From Clostridiales bacterium (lineage in GTDB: Bacteria > Bacillota > Clostridia > Caldicoprobacterales > DTU083), in contig JAAZEK010000146.1 in the NCBI GenBank assembly GCA_012512335.1, forward strand, positions 1-5,264: 5,264 nucleotides of DNA, read 5' to 3'. Shown here piece by piece: positions 1-5,264 of this stretch. The position numbers were made by a program, and so were the translations under genes. Within the stretch, counting starts at the first letter, position 1. The number at the start of each line of letters is the position of its first letter. The notes under the pieces were generated by a model, which ran no database searches, was not told the DNA's origin, and saw nothing but the letters and a program-made list of their open reading frames with translations.

Positions 1-180
1 AAAACTCGTAGACGTGTTAATGCATTGGAGCATGTTATGATTCCTGAAACTCAGGAACAAATCAAGTTTATCACTATGAAACTGGATGAGAATGAGCGAA
101 GCACTCAGGTTCGATTGATGAAGGTAAAGGACATGATGCTTGACCAGACGTATCAGTATAGCAAGAGATATGCTGATTGA
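1..180 (+). CDS. ntpD: V-type ATP synthase/ATPase subunit D, C-terminal part (5' end outside window)
   Basis: Frame 1 is open from the window edge to TGA at 178-180 and gives the last 59 residues of a protein beginning KTRRRVNALE. The stretches RRRVNALEHVMIP, IKFITMKLDENERS and RLMKVKDMM are characteristic of the C-terminal helix of the V/A-type ATPase subunit D. In this family subunit D is the central rotor shaft: a long antiparallel coiled coil inside the A3B3 head that couples ATP hydrolysis or synthesis to rotation of the membrane ring and so to H+ or Na+ transport. Full-length members are a little over 200 residues, so roughly 150 residues lie to the left. It is probably the last or near-last gene of an ntp/atp operon, since a strong terminator follows 110 bases later and no further plus-strand gene starts before it. 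The family call is firm; the transported ion cannot be told from this fragment. Confidence 0.93.
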   Translation, partial: KTRRRVNALEHVMIPETQEQIKFITMKLDENERSTQVRLMKVKDMMLDQTYQYSKRYAD

Positions 181-289
181 TATAAACTATGTAAGCAATT
201 GAGTTTAGTAAGATTGTCCAGTGACATATATGTAAGTATAGTTAGTTATAGATAAGATAAAATGGGTAGAATGCATAACTGTAGATAAT

Positions 290-319
290 AAAAAAGCTTG
301 CCATATGGCAAGCTTTTTT
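290..319. terminator. Bidirectional Rho-independent terminator between converging genes
   Basis: A perfect 30-base palindrome with arms AAAAAAGCTTGCCAT and ATGGCAAGCTTTTTT is centred between 304 and 305. The GC-containing core is AGCTTGCC/GGCAAGCT. On the plus strand it is followed by a run of seven T (314-320), and on the minus strand the complementary A run gives six T after the stem. It can therefore end transcription of the V-ATPase operon from the left and of the M23 hydrolase gene from the right. It is the only strong hairpin I see in the 179-base gap at 181-359; the rest of that gap (181-289) shows nothing recognisable. Confidence 0.9.
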
Positions 320-359
320 TGTATATTGTATAATTAATTCTATAAATAACTCATCTATA

Positions 360-1715
360 TTACCGGCTTACATAATTCAAGGGATTAACTGGAGTTCCAT
401 TTTTTCGAACTTCGAAATGCAGATGAGGACCAGTTGAGCTACCAGTACTTCCTATATTAAGAACCTTGTCACCCCTCTTAACTTCCTGACCTACGGATAC
501 AGTAGTAGACCAACCATGGGCATATAAGGTAGAGATACCATCTCCGTGGTCAATAATAACACAATTTCCATAAGTACCATAATATTGTGATAGGATTACA
601 ACGCCATCTCTCATGGCAACTGCAGCCTTATTGCTAACACCACCTGATATATCTATACCTTTGTGCATTTTATTAACTTTTGCTATTGGGTGCAAACGCA
701 TTCCGAAGGGTGAAGATATATGAGTAGAACTGGGCACAGGCCATAAATTGCCCTGGCTGTTAGCTGAGCCTCTTGAACTATTATTACTATTATTATTGTT
801 TTTACTGTTATTCTTATTTTTAGCTTCTTCTTCAGCTTTTTTACGGGCAGCTTCTTCAGCTTTTCTCTTATTTTCAGCGGTAATCTTCCTAATAAGATCT
901 TCCAGCTCTTTGGATTCCTTTTCCATTTGATCTAGTTCATTTCGAGCATCGGTTTCTTTTTCGCTAAGCTTTTTTAATAAGGATTCCTTTTCATTTTGGG
1001 TAGCCTGAATTTGATTCCTTTGTTGGGAAATACGCTTTCTGGTTTGCTTAATCTCCTCATGCTTTTGTTCTAATATAGCTTTATTTTCTTCGATTTCCTT
1101 TTTGCATTCTAAGATTTTTAATTCCTCTTCTTCGCATGACTGCTTGCTCTCGTCAACCTTATCACGATGCTGTTGCATAGTATCGAATACTTGTTGGTCG
1201 TAGCTGACCATTTGTTTTATTAGGTTTATGCGATCTAGTAGGTCGTTGAAGCTTTGAGCCTCTAAAACGATCTCCAGATATGAAGAACTGCTGTTCATAT
1301 ACATAGAACGCAAGCGTTCTCCGTTAAGTTCCTCTTGTTCATTGGCTTTCTGAATTGCCTCTTCTAATTGCTTTTTTAATAGCTCAAGGCTCTCCTGGGT
1401 GGCTATCAGTTCATCTTCGGTTTCCTGTAGCTCATTTTCAACCTTTTCTAACTCTGCTTCAGAACGCTTGAGATCTTTTTCTATAGCTGCTAATTCCTGT
1501 TCTTTAGCTTTCAAATTTTCTTCTATTAGTTCCAGTTGACCTCGTACTTCCTCTTGCTCACTTTCAAGGTTTTTGATTTCTTGCTTTGCGCCTTTTATAT
1601 CCTTTGATACATCGTTTAAATCGTTCTTTGCATTGTTAAGATTAGATGCAAACACTGTGGCTGTCATTAAGAACACTAATAATAATGTGAGTATAGAAGT
1701 ACAAAGTTTTTTCAT
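360..1715 (-). CDS. Secreted coiled-coil M23 peptidoglycan hydrolase (CwlO/PcsB/EnvC-like)
   Basis: This 451-residue protein starts with a signal peptide (KK at 2-3, hydrophobic 7-22, likely cleavage after VFA at 21-23). Residues about 28-295 are a long charged coiled coil, broken near 134-180 by a segment (RSMYMNSSSSYLEIVLEAQS) typical of the PcsB/CwlO helical domain. A KAEEA-rich repeat and an Asn/Ser linker (about 300-322) lead into a C-terminal LytM/M23 domain (about 324-451). Expected zinc ligands are present: H351 and D355 (HKGID) and H433 (HLHFEV). Catalytic H400 (YAHG) and H431 are also present, so the enzyme looks active. Family members cut peptide cross-bridges in the wall during growth or division, often held inactive by the coiled coil until FtsEX engages it; no ftsEX is visible here. 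The ATG at 1713-1715 is preceded by a GGGGTG ribosome site with a 7-base spacer. The gene is monocistronic, from its own promoter to the terminator at 290-319. The family is clear; the exact orthologue and bond cleaved are inferred. Confidence 0.92.
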   Translation of the reverse strand: MKKLCTSILTLLLVFLMTATVFASNLNNAKNDLNDVSKDIKGAKQEIKNLESEQEEVRGQLELIEENLKAKEQELAAIEKDLKRSEAELEKVENELQETEDELIATQESLELLKKQLEEAIQKANEQEELNGERLRSMYMNSSSSYLEIVLEAQSFNDLLDRINLIKQMVSYDQQVFDTMQQHRDKVDESKQSCEEEELKILECKKEIEENKAILEQKHEEIKQTRKRISQQRNQIQATQNEKESLLKKLSEKETDARNELDQMEKESKELEDLIRKITAENKRKAEEAARKKAEEEAKNKNNSKNNNNSNNSSRGSANSQGNLWPVPSSTHISSPFGMRLHPIAKVNKMHKGIDISGGVSNKAAVAMRDGVVILSQYYGTYGNCVIIDHGDGISTLYAHGWSTTVSVGQEVKRGDKVLNIGSTGSSTGPHLHFEVRKNGTPVNPLNYVSR

Positions 1716-1786
1716 TGGTAATCACCCCGTAGAGAATTTGAAGCAAATATAACAAAAATATTAAATTTTCATTGCTTTTCTAAGTT

Positions 1787-1815
1787 ATTATACAATATAT
1801 ATGTCGGCTTGTATA
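1787..1815 (-). promoter_or_regulatory. Candidate sigma-A-type promoter for the M23 hydrolase gene
   Basis: Read on the minus strand, a perfect TATAAT (1787-1792) lies 17 bases after TATACA (1810-1815), which matches four of six consensus -35 bases. Transcription would start near 1780 and give a leader of about 65 bases before the ATG at 1715. The region is very AT-rich, so chance matches are possible, but spacing, strand and distance all fit. Confidence 0.5.
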
Positions 1816-1844
1816 GTACTAATTTGGGGTTTTGGCGTATTTTG

Positions 1845-1873
1845 TTGATTGTTTATAGATTAATTACTATAAT
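1845..1873 (+). promoter_or_regulatory. Candidate distal promoter for yraN
   Basis: TTGATT (1845-1850) and a perfect TATAAT (1868-1873) are separated by 17 bases on the plus strand. Transcription would start about 1880, roughly 105 bases before the yraN ATG. It lies back-to-back with the minus-strand candidate at 1787-1815, as expected for a divergent intergenic region. Confidence 0.45.
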
Positions 1874-1906
1874 ATGACTATATAATCATTTAAAGACAAT
1901 TGATAG

Positions 1907-1934
1907 TTGAATAATATATTAAGAAAGATATAAT
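1907..1934 (+). promoter_or_regulatory. Candidate proximal promoter for yraN
   Basis: TTGAAT (1907-1912) is followed after 16 bases by a perfect TATAAT (1929-1934). A start near 1941 would give a short leader of about 45 bases. It is an alternative or addition to the candidate at 1845-1873; the sequence alone cannot decide which is used. Confidence 0.35.
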
Positions 1935-1972
1935 TGATGATGTTACGTATGATATTGGTATGATATACACGA

Positions 1973-1978
1973 GAGGTG
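1973..1978 (+). promoter_or_regulatory. Ribosome binding site that fixes the yraN start
   Basis: GAGGTG pairs well with the 16S rRNA 3' end and sits six bases before ATG at 1985-1987. The GTG at 1976-1978, which would add three residues, lies inside this site, so it is most likely part of the Shine-Dalgarno and not the start codon. Confidence 0.75.
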
Positions 1979-1984
1979 AGGGGC

Positions 1985-2371
1985 ATGAAGGACGTTGGGA
2001 AAAGCTTGGGCAAGTGGGGAGAGGATAAAGCATGCGACTATTTACAGGCAGACGGGTATCAAATATTACGAAAAAATTACAAATGTCGTTTAGGGGAGAT
2101 AGATATCATAGCCAAGAAAAGAAATTTGCTGGCTTTTGTTGAAGTTAAAACCCGCAGAACTGTTTCTTTTGGTAACCCAGGTGAGGCAGTCAATTACAGG
2201 AAACAGGCTAAATTAACAAGCGTTGCCTTATATTTCCTTAAGGATGTCGCTTGGAAAGATGCTTCATGTCGTTTTGATGTTATAGAGATTATCGCTTACC
2301 CTGACGATACTTTTCTTATAAACCACATAGAAGATGCATTCCAAGCCACTACAGGTAAATACTACTATTAG
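1985..2371 (+). CDS. yraN: YraN/UPF0102 family nuclease-like protein
   Basis: The product has 128 residues from the ATG at 1985, within the usual length of about 115-130 for the family. It shows the UPF0102 signature in order: GKWGEDKACDYL (9-20), GYQILRKNYK (24-33), GEIDIIA (37-43), FVEVKTRR (51-58) and RFDVIEI (96-102). The spaced acidic and basic residues E13, D40, E53 and K55 fit the restriction-endonuclease-like PD-(D/E)XK core known for this family, so a DNA- or RNA-processing nuclease role is plausible; the physiological function of the family is not well established. It stands alone here, convergent with coaW, whereas in many Firmicutes yraN lies near rnhB and ylqF. An upstream in-frame GTG at 1976 would give 131 residues but overlaps the ribosome binding site. 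The family call is firm; the activity is inferred from the family. Confidence 0.92.
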   Translation: MKDVGKSLGKWGEDKACDYLQADGYQILRKNYKCRLGEIDIIAKKRNLLAFVEVKTRRTVSFGNPGEAVNYRKQAKLTSVALYFLKDVAWKDASCRFDVIEIIAYPDDTFLINHIEDAFQATTGKYYY

Positions 2372-2417
2372 GGAAGCATGGGGGAAGCAACGGGACAATT
2401 CTCGTGCTTCCGAGAAT
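2371..2417. other. Gap between converging yraN and coaW with alternative hairpins
   Basis: GGGAAGCA occurs twice as a direct repeat (2371-2378 and 2382-2389). Each copy can pair with TGCTTCC (2405-2411). A competing hairpin has arms ATTCTCG (2398-2404) and CGAGAAT (2411-2417) around a six-base loop. No T-run follows on either strand, so this is not a textbook intrinsic terminator, although it is the only structure present to end either convergent transcript. Confidence 0.4.
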
Positions 2418-3244
2418 CACAACATTTCTCTTGGAGAAGAAAGAGTTGCACCTACAGCTGTGGCAAACTCTGCATGGTTCGGTATATGATAGTTTACATT
2501 ATGAAGGGCATGAAGTGTATCAAAAATACTTCGTGATTGTGGGACATTTGCTAAATTGCCTGTTAATACAACATCATTAGTTTGATGAATTCTAGATGCG
2601 AACACAGCAAACATACCGATGGTTTGAAATACTAGATTTATAATACCTAATGCCATATCGGCTTTAGTAGCCAGATCACTTATTTTACCAAAATTAGATG
2701 CTGTAATGTCAGGTGGTAATGTTTCAAGCTTGTCTCTGGTGATATCTGAAATGTTTAAGTCGACATTTGAAAGACTACCATCCTGTGCCATTTCTATCAA
2801 ATCCTCAAAGTGACGTATATTGAGCATTTTATTAGAAAGCCCAAGCAGGGTGCCGCCTCCAATTCCTGTTCCACCTATATGTTTTTCTCCATTGTGATCG
2901 GCAATAATAAATGCTGTTCCTGTACCCATACTAACTACAATTGCTCTATCAAGGTCAGTTAGGAACAAGCCGCCTTTACCTATTGCATGAAATTCATCTA
3001 CTTTTCCTGTAGCGATACCGTATAAGGACTGTGTAATATGTGAGGAGCCTACTCCAGTAACCATGATTCGCTTAATATCACTTAATTGAAACTGGTTAGC
3101 GCTTAAGAATTTACCAAAAGCACCATAAATAGAAGCAACTGGATCATTGGCCTTTACCAACATAGGACTGATAATCTTATTTTGACTAAGACCGACTATT
3201 TTAGTGGTGCTACCACCTATATCTATACCTACCACAATTGACAT
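2417..3244 (-). CDS. coaW: Type II pantothenate kinase
   Basis: The 275-residue product catalyses ATP-dependent phosphorylation of pantothenate to 4'-phosphopantothenate, the committed step of coenzyme A synthesis in the cytosol. It has the ASKHA kinase layout: the phosphate-binding loop DIGGSTTK (8-15); an Asp-Glu-Phe segment at 83-85 whose E84 aligns with the catalytic Glu of the Staphylococcus aureus enzyme; MGTGTAF (106-112); IGGTGIGGGTLLGLS (123-137); then MAQDGS, VDLNISDI and TASNFGK (181-187), a run shared with CoaW. The C-terminal LTGNL (227-231) and AVGAT (263-267) match the adenosine side of the fold. The length is close to S. aureus CoaW (about 267). The ATG at 3242-3244 has a strong AAGGAGGA site (3251-3258) seven bases after its GGAGG core. 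It follows dacF by 37 bases with no terminator, so it is probably in the same transcript. H122 stands where the well-studied enzymes have Arg just before the GG motif. A generic BadF-type ATPase is the alternative, less likely given these motifs. Confidence 0.9.
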   Translation of the reverse strand: MSIVVGIDIGGSTTKIVGLSQNKIISPMLVKANDPVASIYGAFGKFLSANQFQLSDIKRIMVTGVGSSHITQSLYGIATGKVDEFHAIGKGGLFLTDLDRAIVVSMGTGTAFIIADHNGEKHIGGTGIGGGTLLGLSNKMLNIRHFEDLIEMAQDGSLSNVDLNISDITRDKLETLPPDITASNFGKISDLATKADMALGIINLVFQTIGMFAVFASRIHQTNDVVLTGNLANVPQSRSIFDTLHALHNVNYHIPNHAEFATAVGATLSSPREML

Positions 3245-3281
3245 ATCAATTCCTCCTTGTATAACCTAAACCTATATTTTA

Positions 3282-4607
3282 TCATTCCTCAGTAGAAGCA
3301 TTAAAAAGTGATTTGAAGAAATTAGCAATTCCTCTCCAAAGGATTTCAAAGAACCCTGCTTTTTCCACTTCTTCTACAGTACTCACTTCTGTCGATGCCA
3401 GCACTTTGTCATCTAGCTTTACATCAAGCCTACCAACTTTGGAATCCTTAGTAACTGGTGCTGTTATAATCTCCTCATCAAGTATCAACTGAGTTTGAAT
3501 ATCTGATATTTTATCCTTATGGATAACAAGGCTAACGGAATTATCGGTTTTCAAAGGAACACTTAACTCCTTACCATTCTTTACATCCATATCTCCCATG
3601 GATGCTCCTTTAGAAATAACTTCTTTGATTTCATAGTTCTGATATCCATAATCTAGAAGCTCTCTTGAAGCATTCAATCGTTCTTTTTCATCTTTTGTCT
3701 TAAGTACTACTGAAATCAAGCGCATATCATTTCGTTCTGCTGTGCCTACTAAACAATAGCCTGCTTCTTCTGTCCAGCCGGTTTTTAATCCGTCAGCACC
3801 TGGATAAACGCCTAATAGAGGGTTGCGATTGTACTGAAGAATATCGTTATATTTTAACTCTGTCATGGATTCAATTTCTAAAATTTTAGGGTGGTTTACA
3901 ATCAACTCCCGTGCTAAAGTAGCAATATCCTTAGCGCTCATACGATGTCCATCTGCTGGTAAGCCATGAGGGTTTTGGAAGCTTGTATTGGTCATACCCA
4001 GCTCTTGTGCTCGTTTGTTCATCAACTGGACGAAGGCATCCTGAGAACCACTTATATGTTCAGCCACTGCAATACAACCATCGTTAGCAGATACTACTGA
4101 AATACCAGTTATGATTTCTGATAGGGGTACTTTGGTATCAACTAATAAAAACATTTCAGATCCTTCTACCAGCCAGGCTTCTTCTGAAATATAGACTTCA
4201 TCATCCAAGGAGATATCCCCTCGTTCCAAGGCTTCAAAGGTCAGCAATAAGGTCATTACCTTTGTAATGCTCGCTGGGGGAAGAGCCTCATTAGAAGCTT
4301 TTTCATACAAGACTTCTCCGGTTGAGGCTTCCATTAGTAAAGCAGCATCAGCGATCGAATCAAATTGCGGTATGGCAGTTTCATCGCTTTCTGAATCAGT
4401 TGTATCGGGATCAGAGTTCTGATCATCAGAATCGGGTGCTGGGCTTTCTGTTTCTGGTTTATCAGTGGTAGTAGCAAAAACAGGTAAGGTTGATGAAATC
4501 ATACTGGTAGCTAATAATATGGTAATAAAAAGAAACATTAAAATGTTCTTCGTGGAACTCTTAGTTTTTTTCAAATTTCCATTCTTAATTTTTTCTGTTT
4601 TGTGCAT
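3282..4607 (-). CDS. dacF: D-alanyl-D-alanine carboxypeptidase, S11 family (DacF/PBP5-like)
   Basis: From the ATG at 4607 the protein has 441 residues. It removes the terminal D-Ala from peptidoglycan pentapeptides outside the membrane and so limits cross-linking. A Lys-rich n-region (2-20), a hydrophobic stretch (22-43) and VFA (43-45) form a long signal peptide. An acidic, Ser/Thr/Pro linker (about 49-78) precedes the penicillin-binding domain. The three active-site motifs are intact: S113-I-T-K116, S173-A-N175 and K275-T-G277 in GADGLKTGWT, plus NPHGL. A PBP5-type beta domain follows (about 327-410). The last 24 residues (FFEILWRGIANFFKSLF region) form an amphipathic helix suited to membrane attachment. 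The open frame extends upstream to ATG 4643, but only the ATG at 4605-4607 has a proper GGAGG site, eight bases away, so that start is preferred. It is the first gene of a probable dacF-coaW unit. Assignment to DacF rather than another S11 paralogue (DacB, PBP5) is by general resemblance only. Confidence 0.93.
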   Translation of the reverse strand: MHKTEKIKNGNLKKTKSSTKNILMFLFITILLATSMISSTLPVFATTTDKPETESPAPDSDDQNSDPDTTDSESDETAIPQFDSIADAALLMEASTGEVLYEKASNEALPPASITKVMTLLLTFEALERGDISLDDEVYISEEAWLVEGSEMFLLVDTKVPLSEIITGISVVSANDGCIAVAEHISGSQDAFVQLMNKRAQELGMTNTSFQNPHGLPADGHRMSAKDIATLARELIVNHPKILEIESMTELKYNDILQYNRNPLLGVYPGADGLKTGWTEEAGYCLVGTAERNDMRLISVVLKTKDEKERLNASRELLDYGYQNYEIKEVISKGASMGDMDVKNGKELSVPLKTDNSVSLVIHKDKISDIQTQLILDEEIITAPVTKDSKVGRLDVKLDDKVLASTEVSTVEEVEKAGFFEILWRGIANFFKSLFNASTEE

Positions 4608-4615
4608 TGGCGGTG

Positions 4616-4620
4616 CCTCC
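4616..4620 (-). promoter_or_regulatory. Ribosome binding site that fixes the dacF start
   Basis: On the minus strand GGAGG is followed by eight bases and then ATG (4605-4607). Two upstream in-frame ATGs (ending at 4643 and 4622) lack a comparable site, and the second directly abuts this GGAGG. The 12 extra residues they would add (MYNKKNNMEAPP) are not needed for the signal peptide. Confidence 0.75.
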
Positions 4621-4686
4621 ATATTATTCTTCTTATTGTACATATGACAAGGTTTCTAATGATTCATAATAACATTTGTACCCCTT

Positions 4687-4716
4687 ATTGTATGTAAGAA
4701 ATTGGTGTTCATGCAA
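4687..4716 (-). promoter_or_regulatory. Weak alternative promoter for dacF-coaW
   Basis: On the minus strand TTGCAT (4711-4716) and TACAAT (4687-4692, five of six consensus) are 18 bases apart. A start near 4680 would give a leader of about 73 bases to the ATG at 4607. The -35 match is poor, so this is only a candidate. Confidence 0.25.
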
Positions 4717-4738
4717 ACAGTCCAATTTTAATATAAAT

Positions 4739-4767
4739 ATCATACCACTACCAGGCTTTGAAAACAA
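4739..4767 (-). promoter_or_regulatory. Candidate extended -10 promoter for dacF-coaW
   Basis: On the minus strand TATGAT (4739-4744, five of six consensus) is preceded by TGG, forming an extended -10 (TGnTATGAT), with TTGTTT (4762-4767) 17 bases upstream. This would give a leader of roughly 125 bases before the dacF ATG. The extended -10 makes it somewhat more convincing than the candidate at 4687-4716. I recognise no riboswitch or T-box in the leader. Confidence 0.4.
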
Positions 4768-4814
4768 ATAATATAAGAAAAAATTTCGAGAGAATTTAAA
4801 AAGAAAACATTAAA

Positions 4815-4841
4815 TAGCGGATGCCCATAGGTCATCCGCTA
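4815..4841 (-). terminator. Rho-independent terminator of the ECF transporter gene
   Basis: A nine-base perfect stem, TAGCGGATG (4815-4823) with CATCCGCTA (4833-4841), encloses a nine-base loop. Read on the minus strand it is followed by TTTAATGTTTTCTTTTT, a T-rich though interrupted tail. It starts 26 bases after the stop codon of the ECF gene and separates that gene from the dacF-coaW promoters. Confidence 0.75.
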
Positions 4842-4866
4842 ATGAATAAATCGTAAGTTTATTTTA

Positions 4867-5264
4867 TCATTGTTTGTAGCGAATCAGAGCCCGAGAAATT
4901 GCTCCACCAAGTATCATAGTTACAATTGCTTCTACAAGTCCATTAATGCCTACAAAGGCAATTACAAAGGGGAGGAGACTCATATCACCCTGAAAGCCTC
5001 TAATATAATCGGTATTCCCAAACAAAATTATTAGAAGGGACATGAAGAATATTGTATTGAGAAGTGCAGCAGATAAGCTTCCAACTGCATAGGATGCTTT
5101 TTTTGTACTCTCATTCTTGTATAGGCCTTGGAAAATTAATCCTGCTAACCACCCCATAAGAATTCGCGGTATCATAGTGAGCAAAAAAGTATAAAGAGGA
5201 TTAATAGACATCAGCATAACTCCAAAAGGACTTATGCTTAGGGCTTGAATAAAGCTTGTAGCCC
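4867..5264 (-). CDS. ECF transporter S (substrate-binding) component, 5' end outside window
   Basis: The minus frame is open from the window edge to TGA at 4867-4869 and gives 131 visible residues. The Met at 5215-5217 is internal: the frame continues upstream without a stop as ATSFIQALSISPFGV, which fits the family, so the true start lies beyond the window. The protein is very hydrophobic, with membrane segments around the TFLLTMIPRILMGWLAGLIF stretch, the VGSLSAALLNTIFFMSLLII stretch, LLPFVIAFVGING and the C-terminal VEAIVTMILGGAI. The INPLYTF and PRILMG motifs resemble the ECF S-component family of PF12822. Such proteins capture a vitamin or related small molecule and work with a shared EcfT-EcfA-EcfA' energising module, usually encoded elsewhere. 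About 50 residues are probably missing. The substrate is not readable from this part; pantothenate is a context-based guess because coaW is nearby. The visible 3' end is complete and has its own terminator. Confidence 0.8.
   Translation of the reverse strand, partial: ATSFIQALSISPFGVMLMSINPLYTFLLTMIPRILMGWLAGLIFQGLYKNESTKKASYAVGSLSAALLNTIFFMSLLIILFGNTDYIRGFQGDMSLLPFVIAFVGINGLVEAIVTMILGGAISRALIRYKQ

Noticed and set aside
264..290. Tiny plus-strand open frame starting ATGGGTAGAATG before the terminator
   Set aside because: It has only eight codons, no ribosome site and no recognisable motif.
748..930. Plus-strand open frame of 60 codons rich in Leu and Ser
   Set aside because: It is antisense to the KAEE/Asn-rich part of the M23 hydrolase. 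Its composition is the mirror of Lys/Glu/Asn codons, and it has no ribosome binding site.
1976..1978. GTG as the start of yraN
   Set aside because: The GTG is embedded in the GAGGTG ribosome site that is correctly spaced for ATG at 1985, and the extra residues add nothing to the family motif.
4465..4647. Plus-strand open frame of 60 codons with a hydrophobic profile
   Set aside because: It is antisense to the signal peptide of the D,D-carboxypeptidase. Its hydrophobicity follows from the opposite strand, and no ribosome site precedes it.
4624..4652. TTGTCA followed by AT-rich hexamers on the minus strand as a dacF promoter
   Set aside because: The -10 position implied by a 17-18 base spacer would put the transcription start at or after the ribosome binding site of the chosen start.
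4608..4814. Possible riboswitch or T-box in the dacF leader
   Set aside because: I find no conserved T-box sequence, no strong multi-stem architecture and no terminator hairpin before the gene. The region is simply AT-rich with promoter-like hexamers.
5215..5217. ATG as the true start of the ECF S component
   Set aside because: The frame continues to the window edge with family-like sequence (SISPFG before the Met), and the product would lack its first membrane segments.

Overview
The window looks like an ordinary chromosomal stretch from a low-GC, Gram-positive anaerobe of the Clostridia type. The evidence is AT-rich intergenic DNA, strong GGAGG-type ribosome binding sites, a V-type (NtpD) ATPase gene, a CwlO/PcsB-like coiled-coil M23 hydrolase, a sporulation-family D,D-carboxypeptidase, a type II pantothenate kinase and an ECF-type vitamin transporter. 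The exact genus cannot be read from this sequence.

Layout: positions 1-180 (+) hold the 3' end of a V-type ATPase subunit D gene. It is followed by a near-perfect palindromic terminator at 290-319, which can also serve the gene converging from the right. Positions 360-1715 (-) encode a secreted coiled-coil peptidoglycan hydrolase. A 269-base AT-rich intergenic region (1716-1984) carries divergent promoter candidates for that gene and for a YraN/UPF0102 gene at 1985-2371 (+). A short gap with competing hairpins separates yraN from a convergent minus-strand pair: dacF-like D-Ala-D-Ala carboxypeptidase (3282-4607), then type II pantothenate kinase coaW (2417-3244), 37 bases apart and probably co-transcribed. 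Upstream of dacF lie 259 bases with promoter candidates and a terminator. Beyond that is an ECF transporter S component (4867-5264, -) whose 5' end runs off the window.

How the genes work together: two products act on the cell wall, an M23 endopeptidase-like hydrolase and a low-molecular-weight PBP that trims pentapeptide stems. CoaW performs the first step of coenzyme A synthesis. The S component imports a small vitamin-like substrate; pantothenate is an attractive guess because of the nearby coaW, but the sequence does not prove it. The V-ATPase subunit belongs to an operon lying to the left.

Two gene starts are best moved downstream of the longest open frame on ribosome-binding-site evidence (yraN to 1985, dacF to 4607). 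The ECF gene extends past its first visible Met to the window edge. I saw no mobile element, CRISPR array, tRNA, rRNA or recognisable riboswitch, and no convincing undescribed system. The findings are modest points worth checking.
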